A stretch of 64,000 nucleotides of DNA from Halobacteria archaeon HArc-gm2 (GCA_025517465.1 JAOPKE010000008.1:62001-126000); one strand, 5' to 3'. Positions 8,713-18,349 are shown, counted from the stretch's first letter. Notes: generated by a model from the letters alone, not told the origin. Program-made: numbers and translations.

Positions 8713-10869
8713 TTAGTTCAGGTACGGACCGATATCAGTCGTTACCGGCTCTCCTTGTTTCACGGCTTCGAGAACGTCGAATGATACAGCAGTCACCTCA
8801 ATAGCCTCTTCCAAGGGAACAGGCGACGGTTCTCCAGCCAGAATGCTGTCCACAAAGGCGTCAAATTGACTCGCGTGCCCCTTGTCCTGACCGAGATTCA
8901 GTGTGCCGCCTTTGAAGTTGTTTATCTTTTTGGCCTCTCCATTCCCGAACGCTTCGACGTACTCTTTAGCCAGTGAACTATTCCCAAGAGTGGTGTAGAT
9001 GACAGACGCCGTGCTTCCATCCTCGAAGTCGAGGGTTATATTGACGTTCTCCGGTCGGCCCGACTGTTTGCCCCGTTCGACCGTCGTCGCGAATACCTTC
9101 TCGACGCTTCTCTCGGTAACGAAACGAGCAAAGTCGATGAAGTGGCAGACTTCGCCTACGACCCGGCCACCACCGACGTCAGGGTCACGAGTCCAGTGGT
9201 CTTCCGGGAGTTCGTCGGCGTTGACGCGATAATTGAGCATGATCGGCCCGGAACCATCCCTAACCGCACCCTTCAGCTCTTGACTGGGATCCGCGAATCG
9301 GCGGTTGAAGCCCACCATCAACCTGCTCTCGGTTTCTCGAGCCGCACCGGCCACTCGTTGGAGTCCCTCCTCAGTGATAGCAACCGGTTTCTCCACATGA
9401 ACGTCTTTGTCGTTGGAGAGCGCTGCTGCCGCGATCTCGGCGTGAAGGTTGTGGCGGGTTGCGACGACGACGACGTCGATGTCGTCATCCTCAACGATTT
9501 CCGAGTAATCCGTCGTAGAATAGTCACAGTCGTGCTTCTTCGCCACCTCAGATGCTGATACGCCAGTGGCAGACGCGACAGCTTTCAGATTGAGATCCTC
9601 GTGCTCTGAAAGTATCGGTAGGAGCGTTCCTTTCGCGAATGTTCCAGCACCGACCATGCCAACCGAAAGCGGGGCAGATCGCTTTGTACTAGACTGGTCA
9701 TTCGCTGCGTTGTGAACTTGTTTCACCGTATGTTCACGTTCGGGGTCGTACTTCAGCAAAACGCCCGTGAAGTCCTCGTTATCTGGATTGTCGAGTATGA
9801 GATCGTAGGCTTTCGTCGCTTCGTCGATCCCAAACTCGTGCGTTTTCATAGATTCAAAGTCAACCCCGCCATCATCCATCAAGCGGAGGCATTCACGCAT
9901 GTTCCGGTTCTCGGTCCAGCGTACGTATCCGACGGGGTAGTCCATCCCCTTCTCCTCGTACACCTTGTCATACCGGCCAGGGCCATACGAACGTGAAATC
10001 AGGAAGTCGAGTTCTTTGTCGTAATAGAGTTCTCTCGGAACGTCCATTCCCACCTGGCCGACTACCGACACCCGCCCTTGCTTGCGAGTGATTTCACCAG
10101 CCTGCTCAACGGGCTGGTCGCTCTTCGTAGAGGCCGCGATAATGGTAGCGTCGACGCCGTTCCCGTTAGAGAAATCGTCGGCCAACGCTTCGATGTCGTC
10201 GTCTCCGATAACACCCCCCTCATCTGCGCCTAGTTCGAGTCCTTTCTGAACCTGGGATGGGTCAATATCCAGTCCCAAAACCGGGAACCCGTAAGCGTCT
10301 AAAATTTGCGTAGCAGTCTGTCCCACCAGGCCAAGTCCGAGCACTGCGACCCGCTCACCCGGTGTAAGATCCGCCCGGCGAATGCCCTGCATGGCGATCG
10401 CTCCGATAGTCACGAAGGCAGCATTGGAGGGTTCGACGGCGTCAGGTACCGGTGCACAGAGGTTTTTGGGCACAGACACGACTTCGGCGTGATTCGCGTA
10501 CCCTGCTCCGGCGCAGGCCACGATGTCCCCCCTCGAAAACTCCTCCACGTCTTCACCGACGTCGATCACTTCACCACAGCAGCTGTAACCCAGCGGCGTC
10601 GCTTCTTCGAGGCGGGCCATGACTGATTGATACGTCGAAATGAGGCCGTCGTTTCTCGCTTTCTCGAAGACTTTCTTTGCGAGGTCAGGTCGCTCCCTCG
10701 CTTTCCCCAGATAGCTCTTTTTACCAAGCTCTATCATCGACTTCTCCGTCCCCGCACTCACACAGGAGTAGTGATTCTTGACGAGGACGCTCTTCTCGCC
10801 CATACGAGGTCGGGATATCTCTGCGAGCCGTACGTCGCCTGTTTTGAAATCCTGAATTACTTGCTTCAT
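8713..10869 (-). CDS. Fusion of zinc-type alcohol dehydrogenase and Gfo/Idh/MocA oxidoreductase
   Basis: This 718-residue protein joins two dehydrogenases. Residues 1-370 are a medium-chain alcohol dehydrogenase-like domain (cofactor loop VAVLGLGLVGQTATQIL; GYSCCGEVIDVGEDV). Residues 395-718 are a Gfo/Idh/MocA domain (SVGMVGAGTFAKGTLLPIL; the EKP motif in VHVEKPVAI, with the catalytic-type lysine). The same fusion is known from bacterial exopolysaccharide and O-antigen clusters, usually next to a heparinase-like gene, as here. It probably oxidises or epimerises a nucleotide sugar or glycan residue; the substrate is unknown. It is the last gene of the minus-strand operon, 88 bases after the heparinase gene. 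Confidence 0.85.
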   Translation of the reverse strand: MKQVIQDFKTGDVRLAEISRPRMGEKSVLVKNHYSCVSAGTEKSMIELGKKSYLGKARERPDLAKKVFEKARNDGLISTYQSVMARLEEATPLGYSCCGEVIDVGEDVEEFSRGDIVACAGAGYANHAEVVSVPKNLCAPVPDAVEPSNAAFVTIGAIAMQGIRRADLTPGERVAVLGLGLVGQTATQILDAYGFPVLGLDIDPSQVQKGLELGADEGGVIGDDDIEALADDFSNGNGVDATIIAASTKSDQPVEQAGEITRKQGRVSVVGQVGMDVPRELYYDKELDFLISRSYGPGRYDKVYEEKGMDYPVGYVRWTENRNMRECLRLMDDGGVDFESMKTHEFGIDEATKAYDLILDNPDNEDFTGVLLKYDPEREHTVKQVHNAANDQSSTKRSAPLSVGMVGAGTFAKGTLLPILSEHEDLNLKAVASATGVSASEVAKKHDCDYSTTDYSEIVEDDDIDVVVVATRHNLHAEIAAAALSNDKDVHVEKPVAITEEGLQRVAGAARETESRLMVGFNRRFADPSQELKGAVRDGSGPIMLNYRVNADELPEDHWTRDPDVGGGRVVGEVCHFIDFARFVTERSVEKVFATTVERGKQSGRPENVNITLDFEDGSTASVIYTTLGNSSLAKEYVEAFGNGEAKKINNFKGGTLNLGQDKGHASQFDAFVDSILAGEPSPVPLEEAIEVTAVSFDVLEAVKQGEPVTTDIGPYLN

Positions 10870-10957
10870 TGAAATACCCAGTTGCTAGTGGTGTTTGCGT
10901 GTTCGTGATGACCGTAGGCGGGTGAAATTAGTGTTACGAAGGCGTAATTTCGTAAAA

Positions 10958-12871
10958 TCATAATTCATCACTCCTGCCTATCAGATCGTAGGTTGACCCA
11001 TTGATCTCGAGCGTGTCTTGGCCCCTATCGTACGTTGCGTGCTGTATATTCGCTACCGAGATTAGCATACCCGAGGGAGTCGCCTTGTACGTCGCTTCGA
11101 GCGCGGCCCTGCTGATTTCGTGGCCAAACTCGGGGAAATATCGACTCGTAGTCATAGAAGCGCTTTCACAGCCGATCAGGTGAATATTGCACAGTTCGCT
11201 TCCCGACTGGCCGTGGACCTGGAACTCGTTCTCGTCGCTTCTACGTACGCTCACTTCCGGTGAGAAGTGAAGCCGCGATGTTTTGGGTAGCTCGTTTGCC
11301 CCTTCAATTCTATCCAGTACGAGCCACCAGTCCCCGTCAGTGTGAATTCGGCGACCGTGACGATAGCGTTCACCGAACAACTTCCTGACGTGATAGTCAC
11401 CAGCGAGGAGTTCAAGAGAATCCTCTCGACGGTGGTTGACTGTCGGCTGGGTTCGTCTACCCATCAAATACTGACCGGCGATGTCTATGGGTTCACTCCC
11501 ACCGACCTGGATCGTATTATGAGCAGAGACGCTGCGTGAGTAGAACCGTCGTTCCGAGGCTGCGTACTCGAACACTCCCGTGTCTGCCAGAACCTGTTCT
11601 CCATCGACCCAGAGGAGGAAGCTCAAGAGGTCGTTGTGTGAATGAGCAGGGAGATGCGGTGGGCCGACCGCGCCACCGTCTACAAGCATCGTATCGTCGC
11701 CACTCCCCAGCCAGTAATATCCCGACGCGTCCAGCGTTCTGGACTGAGCATCAGTGATACCGACTGCCTCCGCATAATCCAGGCATGCTTCTAACGGAAG
11801 AGCCTCTCTGAGGACCGAATCATTGAGAAGAGGGATTTTCCCGTCCGGTGGACGGATCGACTCGAGATATCCCGTGGCGTTTCGCGCGACGTCTTCGATC
11901 GCGAGTGGCCTCGTCGTATTCGAGAGAGTCGTGAGATCGTAAGCCGTGAGATAACGCGTCAGACACTGGACGTGGTACATCGGACTGCGCTCGAAGTGGC
12001 CGCCATCGTCGAAGAATTGGTCCGCACAGGCTGTCAAGATGAAGAGCCCCTGTTTCAGCCACCCTTCCCGGTCAGATTCGAGTAGCGAACCAGCCAGAAC
12101 GAGGCCGGCAGCGTTCTCGATCAGATGATTCCCACCGACGTCGTGCTCCACGTGATTCGACATGAACAGCGCGTTCTTATAGAGTATCTTCGCGAGCTTG
12201 GAATGTACGTCCGGGTCTAGGTTTCCGTCCCACCACGCGAGGTAACGGGAAAGGTTAACGAGCCTCAGTGAAACCGAATGGGGTATCCAGTTCTTCCGAA
12301 GATACCCCTCCGACCCGATTTCAGTTCGCTCTCCCCAGTCGAGAATCCAGCTGTTCATACAATCTACCAGCAGTGATGGACAGTCCGCTGGCGATTCGTA
12401 TCCTAAATACGCCAGCTCGAGGAACGCAAAGCCATGAAGCTTCAATCGCCAGAACAGGGGGATTTCAGTGAGCCTGCTATCGTTCCACTGTAGCCTACTT
12501 CCGTCTGCGATGTCGAGAGGTCGATTCATATACTCCAGCGTCCCGTCCATAGCCCGCTCGGAATCGCTCTGAAGACGTTCTCTCGCCGTTGGCGGGATAG
12601 ATCGATGCAACTTCGCGAGGTTCCGAGCAACAGGAGTTCGGTTGAGGGTGACATCCCCCGGAATCTGCTGCTCGTACCTGGCGTCGAAATCAATGGGAAG
12701 TCGTGGAATGAGAGCATGACGGAGCTTACGCTCGAGCACACCGGCCAACTGCTGGCGTCGCATATTCGTCCCCGTGTGGTAAAACAACGGCCAGTTGCCG
12801 GGATCGAGGAAGAAACCAATACGTGACTGCTGATCTGACGTCATGAGTATCCGCTCATCGTTCTGAGACAA
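10958..12871 (-). CDS. Heparinase II/III-like protein
   Basis: The 637-residue protein has a helical N-terminal half of alginate-lyase/heparinase type (about residues 60-350, with ENAAGLVLAGSLL) and a C-terminal heparinase II/III beta-domain marked by HLPAHSHNDLLSFLLWVDGE and FYSRSVSAHNTIQVGG. Family members are polysaccharide lyases acting on uronate-containing glycans; members inside biosynthesis operons are thought to trim or modify the polymer. No signal peptide is visible, so it probably works in the cytosol. ATG at 12871 leaves a 6-base gap to the upstream GT4 gene; ATG at 12844 is an alternative. Confidence 0.82.
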   Translation of the reverse strand: MSQNDERILMTSDQQSRIGFFLDPGNWPLFYHTGTNMRRQQLAGVLERKLRHALIPRLPIDFDARYEQQIPGDVTLNRTPVARNLAKLHRSIPPTARERLQSDSERAMDGTLEYMNRPLDIADGSRLQWNDSRLTEIPLFWRLKLHGFAFLELAYLGYESPADCPSLLVDCMNSWILDWGERTEIGSEGYLRKNWIPHSVSLRLVNLSRYLAWWDGNLDPDVHSKLAKILYKNALFMSNHVEHDVGGNHLIENAAGLVLAGSLLESDREGWLKQGLFILTACADQFFDDGGHFERSPMYHVQCLTRYLTAYDLTTLSNTTRPLAIEDVARNATGYLESIRPPDGKIPLLNDSVLREALPLEACLDYAEAVGITDAQSRTLDASGYYWLGSGDDTMLVDGGAVGPPHLPAHSHNDLLSFLLWVDGEQVLADTGVFEYAASERRFYSRSVSAHNTIQVGGSEPIDIAGQYLMGRRTQPTVNHRREDSLELLAGDYHVRKLFGERYRHGRRIHTDGDWWLVLDRIEGANELPKTSRLHFSPEVSVRRSDENEFQVHGQSGSELCNIHLIGCESASMTTSRYFPEFGHEISRAALEATYKATPSGMLISVANIQHATYDRGQDTLEINGSTYDLIGRSDEL

Positions 12872-12877
12872 CTAGCT

Positions 12878-14098
12878 TCAGCCATCGGCCCTCACCAAGT
12901 CAGCGAGTGTGGAACTTAGCGTCCGGGCAATCTGCTCTCGGTCGTAATGCGCTTCGATGTGGGTACGGCCATTTTGGCCGAGTTGCTCGCGCAGGTCGCC
13001 GTCGACGAGTAACCGTCTGAAAGTGTCCGCTAACGCTTCTGCGTCGTTGTCGACCACGTAACCTGCATCCGCTGCATCTAGCAAATGCTCGATTTCTCCG
13101 ATACCGGTCGCGACAACGGGCGTTCCAGAGGCCATATACTCGTATGCCTTCGTCGGGACGGCATACTCGAGCGTCGGATCCTCTTTGAGCGGCGCTAATC
13201 CGATTGAGGCGTCGTCGACGATATTCGGAATCTCATCTCGGGGAACGAGCCCAGTAAACTCGACCTGGTCCTCGAGGTTTAATTCGCCGACGAGTTGCTC
13301 AAGTTGTGGTCTGATATCACCGTCACCGACGATTTTCAGGTTTGCTTTGGTCCCGTTCAGATGATTCAACGCCCTGATACAGGCCTCTAGGTTCTGTGCA
13401 TGCCCTACGTTCCCCGTGTAGACGAGTTGAGGATCAGGCTCGGCCTCACTAGGAGTGAACCGTTCCGAATCCACACCATTGGGCAGATGCAGGAGCTTCT
13501 CAGATGTGACTCCGTACTGCTCCGTCAGCCGCGATCCTAGTTCCTCTGTTGTCACCGTGATACGGTCTGCCAGCCGCAATACGACTCCCTGATATGCTCG
13601 GCTCAGTCTCTCCAGGGGTCCCCCTTCCGAGATGAACCCGAGACCAACTGACGCGTCAATCCAGAGGTCCCGTACGTCGACGACCCAGGGCTTCCCTGTG
13701 AAAATCCCAAGCGGGAGACCAGCCAGCCCAGTGAAGATCGGTGGCGATGACGTAATCACTGCGTCGTATTCCCGGTGGTTGAATAGAAGCCACAGAAGCG
13801 CGTGAACGGGGAACAGGAGATAGTAGGCCATACGACTGAGAAAGCTTGGATCTTCACGCGTCGGCTGCCAGGCCCACAGTCGGTGCGCAGTTATCCCATC
13901 TAACTGCTGAGTCGTCTTCCGGTCCCACGTCCGGTCGAACTGGCCATGCGGAAAAGCTGGCGGCGGAGCAAGAACCGTTACATCCCAACCTTCCTCGGTG
14001 AGATGCACAGCTGTGTCCTTGATCCGAGAGGCGTTCCCCGAGTTATCCGGCGGGAAATGTTGCGTGACGATGACGACGCGAGAGTCCTCCTCTAACAT
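12878..14098 (-). CDS. Family 4 glycosyltransferase (WcaI/WbuB-like)
   Basis: A 406-residue GT-B enzyme that opens VVIVTQHFPPDNSGNASRI, the start of the WbuB/WcaI branch, followed by a hydrophobic patch (LLFPVHALLWLLF, about residues 90-103) that may dock on the membrane. Donor-site motifs are LVYTGNVGHAQNLEACIRAL and YEYMASGTPVVATGIGE. It sits three bases after the WecC-type gene and six before the heparinase gene, inside one operon, and probably transfers a sugar derived from the same UDP-HexNAc pathway. Specificity is not readable. Confidence 0.88.
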   Translation of the reverse strand: MLEEDSRVVIVTQHFPPDNSGNASRIKDTAVHLTEEGWDVTVLAPPPAFPHGQFDRTWDRKTTQQLDGITAHRLWAWQPTREDPSFLSRMAYYLLFPVHALLWLLFNHREYDAVITSSPPIFTGLAGLPLGIFTGKPWVVDVRDLWIDASVGLGFISEGGPLERLSRAYQGVVLRLADRITVTTEELGSRLTEQYGVTSEKLLHLPNGVDSERFTPSEAEPDPQLVYTGNVGHAQNLEACIRALNHLNGTKANLKIVGDGDIRPQLEQLVGELNLEDQVEFTGLVPRDEIPNIVDDASIGLAPLKEDPTLEYAVPTKAYEYMASGTPVVATGIGEIEHLLDAADAGYVVDNDAEALADTFRRLLVDGDLREQLGQNGRTHIEAHYDREQIARTLSSTLADLVRADG

Positions 14099-14101
14099 CA
14101 G

Positions 14102-15394
14102 TCAGAGACGGATAAGATCAATCTGGTCCCGGTCCCAGTCGGCAGGTTCCAGAATATCTTTGGTGTCGATAATACGCGGTGTACGCATCGAAGAAGTCAC
14201 GGCCCCAATATCGAGATCGGCATACTCATCGTGATCAGTCGTGATCACTGCCGCGTCTGCTCCCTGAAGCGCCTCTGAAAGCGGTTCGAGTGACAGCGTT
14301 TGATCTTCGACGTGAGGATCCGTGAGGGCCAACTCCACATCGGAGGGTTCTCCCCCGTCTGCGACCGCATTTGGCGCTGCTTCTGTTCGCTCCTGGAGCT
14401 CCTGTGCAAGCGCGAGGCCTGGACTTTTTCTGGTATCGCCGACGTTCCCTTTGTAGGCCACCCCGAGGATGGCGATCTTCGCGTCGTTTAACGAGCCCAG
14501 TTCACCTTCGAGCAACTCGACCACGTAGTGGGACATCCCGTCGTTGACGTCTCGAGCTGTGGAGATCAACTCTAGCTGGTCAGATCCCTGCCCGAGGAAC
14601 CAGGGATCGATCGGCAGGCAGTGTCCACCGACGCCAGGTCCGGGCTGGTGAATGTTCACTCTGGGGTGGTCGTTAGCCAGATCGATCACTTCCCTAGAAT
14701 CGATTTCGTAGTCGGCGGCGAGTTTCGCGATCTCGTTCGCTAGCGCGATGTTCGTGTCACGGAAGGTGTTCTGAATGAGCTTCACGAACTCGGCCGTCGT
14801 AGCGTTCGCAGTCGTTCGGATTTCCCCCTCTACGAACGACTCGTAGAGGCGAACCGCGGCTTCGGTAGACACGCCATTGACGCCACCGATGATCCGGTTG
14901 TTCTGTCGGAGTTCGGTGATGATGTTACCCGGCAAGACAGTCTCGGGACAGTGAACGAGTGCGAAGTCCCTCCCTGCGGAGAGACCGGACTCTTCGAGCG
15001 CTGGTTGTAACGTCGCGACAGTCGTTCCGGGTGGAACTGTCGACTCGAGGATGACGGTATCACCGGTTCGAAGATGTGGTGCGATCGCCTCGCCAGCCGC
15101 TTCGACGTAGTCGAGATTAGGTTCTTTCGCATCATCGTCGAACGGTGTCGGTACACAGATAATGTGGTACTTCGCAGGTACCACTTCGTCGCTTACAGAA
15201 AGATTCCCGGACTCGAGAGCTTGAGTAACGAACGCCCGCAGACCTGGTTCGTCGAAGTGTACTTCCCCATTCTCGAGCTGGCTGATAACTTCTGTGCTCG
15301 TGTCGTACCCAATTACGTCGTTGTCGTAATTGGCAAACATCGCGGCAGTTGGAAGCCCGATGTACCCAAGACCATGTGCGCAAATTGTGCTCAT
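14102..15394 (-). CDS. wecC: UDP-N-acetyl-D-mannosamine dehydrogenase-like nucleotide-sugar dehydrogenase
   Basis: A 430-residue NAD-dependent UDP-sugar dehydrogenase that oxidises the C6 alcohol to a carboxylate in two steps. The N-terminal Rossmann loop is AHGLGYIGLPTAAMFA, then CVPTPF and LESTVPPGTT; the central domain carries the catalytic cysteine in GVGGHCLPIDPWFL (about residue 258); the C-terminal domain has AILGVAYKGNVGDTRKSPG. The PWFL context and the adjacent 2-epimerase point to UDP-ManNAc as substrate rather than UDP-glucose. Its start overlaps the epimerase stop by four bases. The product UDP-ManNAcA would feed the surrounding glycosyltransferases. Confidence 0.88.
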   Translation of the reverse strand: MSTICAHGLGYIGLPTAAMFANYDNDVIGYDTSTEVISQLENGEVHFDEPGLRAFVTQALESGNLSVSDEVVPAKYHIICVPTPFDDDAKEPNLDYVEAAGEAIAPHLRTGDTVILESTVPPGTTVATLQPALEESGLSAGRDFALVHCPETVLPGNIITELRQNNRIIGGVNGVSTEAAVRLYESFVEGEIRTTANATTAEFVKLIQNTFRDTNIALANEIAKLAADYEIDSREVIDLANDHPRVNIHQPGPGVGGHCLPIDPWFLGQGSDQLELISTARDVNDGMSHYVVELLEGELGSLNDAKIAILGVAYKGNVGDTRKSPGLALAQELQERTEAAPNAVADGGEPSDVELALTDPHVEDQTLSLEPLSEALQGADAAVITTDHDEYADLDIGAVTSSMRTPRIIDTKDILEPADWDRDQIDLIRL

Positions 15395-16497
15395 TGTATC
15401 ACTTTGACAGTCTGCTTCGTCATGATGGTTTCGAGTATCTGCTTGCTGGTCGTCCCATCTCCGAAGGGATTCTCCCAGTCGGCTGGTTTATCCAGCATGT
15501 GGAGGACGCTCTGGACTATCGTCTCGGGGTCGGTCCCCGCGAGTTTGTTCGCCCCGACGTCGACAGTTTCTGGCCGTTCGGTGTTGTCCCGGAGCGTCAC
15601 ACAGGGGACCTGGAGGACACAGGCCTCCTCTTGAACCCCACCGGAGTCAGTAAGGATCAGCTGGGCGTTGTCCTGTAGCTTCAGGAAGTCCAGGTAGTCC
15701 TGTGGTTCGACGAGTCGAACCGACTCGGGGACGGGAATATCGAATTCATCCAGTTTGTTCTCCGCGCGTGGATGGATCGGGTAGACAACTTCGGCATCGA
15801 GGAGATGGCTGGTTTCTTCGACGCCCGCGAGAAGTCCCTGGAATCGGTCACGGGAATCTACGTTCTCCGCGCGGTGAGCCGTCAAGAGGACGTATTCTCT
15901 TGATTCGAGACCGAAGGTATCCAATACGTCACTTTTCTCCACCGCAAGTGACCGGTTCTGGTGAACGGCATCGACGACTGTGTTCCCAACGACATGGATG
16001 AAGTCCTCGTCGATACCCTCGTCGAGTAGATACTGTTCCGACTCGGTAGTGGGAGCGAACAAGTAGTCAGCGGCGTGGTCGGTAAGTACCCGGTTCGTCT
16101 CTTCAGGCATTTCTCTGTCGAAGCTTCGGAGGCCGGCCTCCACGTGTCCGAGTTCAACATCGAGTTTGCTGGCTGCAATCGCGCCCGCGAGGACAGAGTT
16201 CGTGTCCCCCTGTACGAGCAGGGCATCAGGCTCTGTATCGAGGAGGATCTCCTCGATTCCAGCGATCATGGCAGCGGTCTGCTGACCGTGACTGTCCGAA
16301 CCCACGCCGAGATGGTAGTCCGGTTCGGGAAGTTCGAGCTGGTCGAAGAACACCTGGTCCAGATTGTCCGAGTAGTGCTGGCCGGTATGGATGAGGTCGC
16401 AATTGAGACCACGCCGTTCGCACTCCCGAATCACCGGTGCCATCTTGATGATCTCTGGACGTGTACCTAGCGCAATCGCGATCCGGTCAACCGTCAT
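15391..16497 (-). CDS. wecB: UDP-N-acetylglucosamine 2-epimerase (non-hydrolysing)
   Basis: A 368-residue GT-B fold epimerase converting UDP-GlcNAc to UDP-ManNAc. Diagnostic blocks are ALGTRPEIIKMAPVI at the start, DLIHTGQHYSDNLDQVFF, LVQGDTNSVLAGAIAA, GHVEAGLRSFDREMPEE(T/N), and LTDSGGVQEEACVLQVPCVT near the UDP-binding C terminus. The length is normal. It overlaps the GT2 gene and the dehydrogenase gene by four bases each (ATGA junctions), a translationally coupled cassette for UDP-ManNAcA. Confidence 0.93.
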   Translation of the reverse strand: MTVDRIAIALGTRPEIIKMAPVIRECERRGLNCDLIHTGQHYSDNLDQVFFDQLELPEPDYHLGVGSDSHGQQTAAMIAGIEEILLDTEPDALLVQGDTNSVLAGAIAASKLDVELGHVEAGLRSFDREMPEETNRVLTDHAADYLFAPTTESEQYLLDEGIDEDFIHVVGNTVVDAVHQNRSLAVEKSDVLDTFGLESREYVLLTAHRAENVDSRDRFQGLLAGVEETSHLLDAEVVYPIHPRAENKLDEFDIPVPESVRLVEPQDYLDFLKLQDNAQLILTDSGGVQEEACVLQVPCVTLRDNTERPETVDVGANKLAGTDPETIVQSVLHMLDKPADWENPFGDGTTSKQILETIMTKQTVKVIQ

Positions 16498-17807
16498 TGG
16501 CTGACCTCCGCGAGCATGTTGGCAGTTTGATTTAGCACCAACCCAGCGAACACGCCAAGCGTGCCCAGTATCGATGCGAACCCAGCGACGAGGACCTTCG
16601 CCGGATAGAACACGCCCGAATTCTGGTAGATGAGGATGGCATCCAGCCCGTACAGCGCTCCAAAGAGGAGCAATGCAGTTCCTGGAAGACCGAAGAAGAT
16701 CAATGGATGTCGATCTCTGACCAGCTGGACGAGGAAGACGACGACCGATAACCCGTGGTGGAGTGGATTGTAGGTCTGGCCGTCGATCCCATCGTAACGG
16801 ACGTCAATGGGAACCTCCGTCATTTCGATGTTTTTCTCGGCAGCGTTGTTGATCATCTCACTCTCGACACCGATACCGTCCGTCGATACGTGCATCTCCT
16901 CAACTGCTGACGGGGACAGTGCTCGAAATCCACTCTGGGAGTCCGTAACCTCAGCCCCACTGGAGCCCGTCGTGAGTACGTCGAGAACACGCTGCCCAAA
17001 TCGACGGTAGAGCGGCGTTTCATCATCTCCATCGGTTTCGAGATATCGACTACCAATGACCATGTCCGCATCTTCTTCGAGCACGGGATCGACAACGGCA
17101 GGGATGTCCTCGGGAAGATGCTGACCATCGCCGTCGAGTAACACAGTGGCTTCCCACTCGTCTCGAGTGGCGAAGTCGAGTATCGTCTGTATGGCAGCGC
17201 CCTTCCCCTTGTTCTCCTCGTGCTTGATTACTGTCGCGCCCGCACGTCGAGCTACTTCTGCAGTCGAATCACTGCTGCCGTCGTCAACGACGACTACTTC
17301 AGGAGCATACTGTTGGGCTTTGTGTATTGTACTTCCTATCGCGAGTTCTTCATTGTAAGCCGGGATGGCGACGAGAATATTGTCGGTGTCATGTCCCGGC
17401 AAAGCAGATTCATAGGTTGCTGCGTCGACGCAGAACTCATCTTCTTCAAGCAGTCGCTCACTGCGACCATAGTCTACGCGGTCAGTGACGTCCAGATTAA
17501 CGAGTATATTCGAGCATCCCCGCTTCTCCGCAGCTATCGCGAGTCTCTGGCGAAGCGCGTTATTATCGGGCTCGTCTGCCCGCAGTTCGACGACTGTCGC
17601 ACCCAGCGACTCGGCGAAATGAAGAGCCTCGCCGTGACACTCCCCGTCGTTCGTAACGAATACCTCGTAGCCCTGATCTTTCGCACGCAGAATTGCCCGT
17701 GCGAGTGGCTCGCTATTCCCTTCGGACGCGACGAAACCGACGGCGTACGTCGACTCCGGCGTCGCGACATCTGTCTGACGACCGCTCTCGTGAATTCCTT
17801 CGGACAT
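16494..17807 (-). CDS. Family 2 glycosyltransferase of dolichol-phosphate sugar synthase type, with extra N-terminal domain
   Basis: With the start at the ATG at 17807 the protein has 437 residues. The GT-A domain begins near residue 135 (ILVAIPAYNEELAIGSTI; VVVVDDGSSDSTAEVARRAG; VLLDGDGQHLPEDI as DxD) and is followed by two membrane helices near the C terminus (about residues 350-425). This is the arrangement of dolichol-phosphate glycosyltransferases such as AglJ-type enzymes, which load the first sugar on the lipid carrier. Residues 20-130 are an additional cytosolic domain of unknown role. A more upstream ATG at 17897 is open but adds only poorly structured sequence. Confidence 0.8.
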   Translation of the reverse strand: MSEGIHESGRQTDVATPESTYAVGFVASEGNSEPLARAILRAKDQGYEVFVTNDGECHGEALHFAESLGATVVELRADEPDNNALRQRLAIAAEKRGCSNILVNLDVTDRVDYGRSERLLEEDEFCVDAATYESALPGHDTDNILVAIPAYNEELAIGSTIHKAQQYAPEVVVVDDGSSDSTAEVARRAGATVIKHEENKGKGAAIQTILDFATRDEWEATVLLDGDGQHLPEDIPAVVDPVLEEDADMVIGSRYLETDGDDETPLYRRFGQRVLDVLTTGSSGAEVTDSQSGFRALSPSAVEEMHVSTDGIGVESEMINNAAEKNIEMTEVPIDVRYDGIDGQTYNPLHHGLSVVVFLVQLVRDRHPLIFFGLPGTALLLFGALYGLDAILIYQNSGVFYPAKVLVAGFASILGTLGVFAGLVLNQTANMLAEVSQ

Positions 17808-18349
17808 AGTCCACCTGGCACCACCCAGAGTTGCGTGCTCGTTACGGCCCCAGACCACTGTAAAGGCAACAGTGCCGTCCAAACGTGGAGCCACCACACT
17901 CCGCGTGAACGGACGTCGCCAGCGGTAGGGTTACTGATGCACCGCACCGATGCGCTCCATCGGCGGTCCGAGTGCAACCCGTGGGCACCTTGCCATTCCT
18001 TCAATGACAGTGACAGATGCCACCGGTATATAGTTAGTGGATATTATTGTTCGGGTTCGAATTAAACAGACCCAATGGCAAGAGGACGGCGAGAATTTAA
18101 CGAGTGATTAAGTTAAGAACGGAACCATCTGATTAACATGTCGGATATTATACGCCCTCAAATTTAACAACCGTGTAAGTGACCTACTAGGGAAATTGTA
18201 GAGGCGGGATTGAAGTGAATCACTCTCGGATGAAGCACGACCGTTTACAGTTGGCCCGGACGTGGGAGAATCTTGGGCCTGTAATGGGACAAGGGCACAA
18301 AAGGCGCTCAGCAGCGAACAGACCGTGCTAGTAGCCCTGCGTCCGTCTT
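17808..18349 (-). other. Intergenic region upstream of the glycan operon
   Basis: About 540 bases without a supported gene. The part from about 18,010 to 18,170 is AT-rich with several TATA-like stretches (for example GGATATTATTG near 18,037-18,047 and TTAACGAGTGATTAAGTTAA near 18,096-18,115) and is the likely promoter zone of the minus-strand glycan operon, which would then have a leader of about 200 bases. A single stretch near 18,190-18,205 resembles the end of haloarchaeal CRISPR repeats but is not repeated. Confidence 0.35.

Noticed and set aside
18190-18210. Stretch GGCGGGATTGAAGTG resembling the end of haloarchaeal CRISPR repeats
   Set aside because: Only one copy, no spaced repeats on either side and no cas-like genes nearby.
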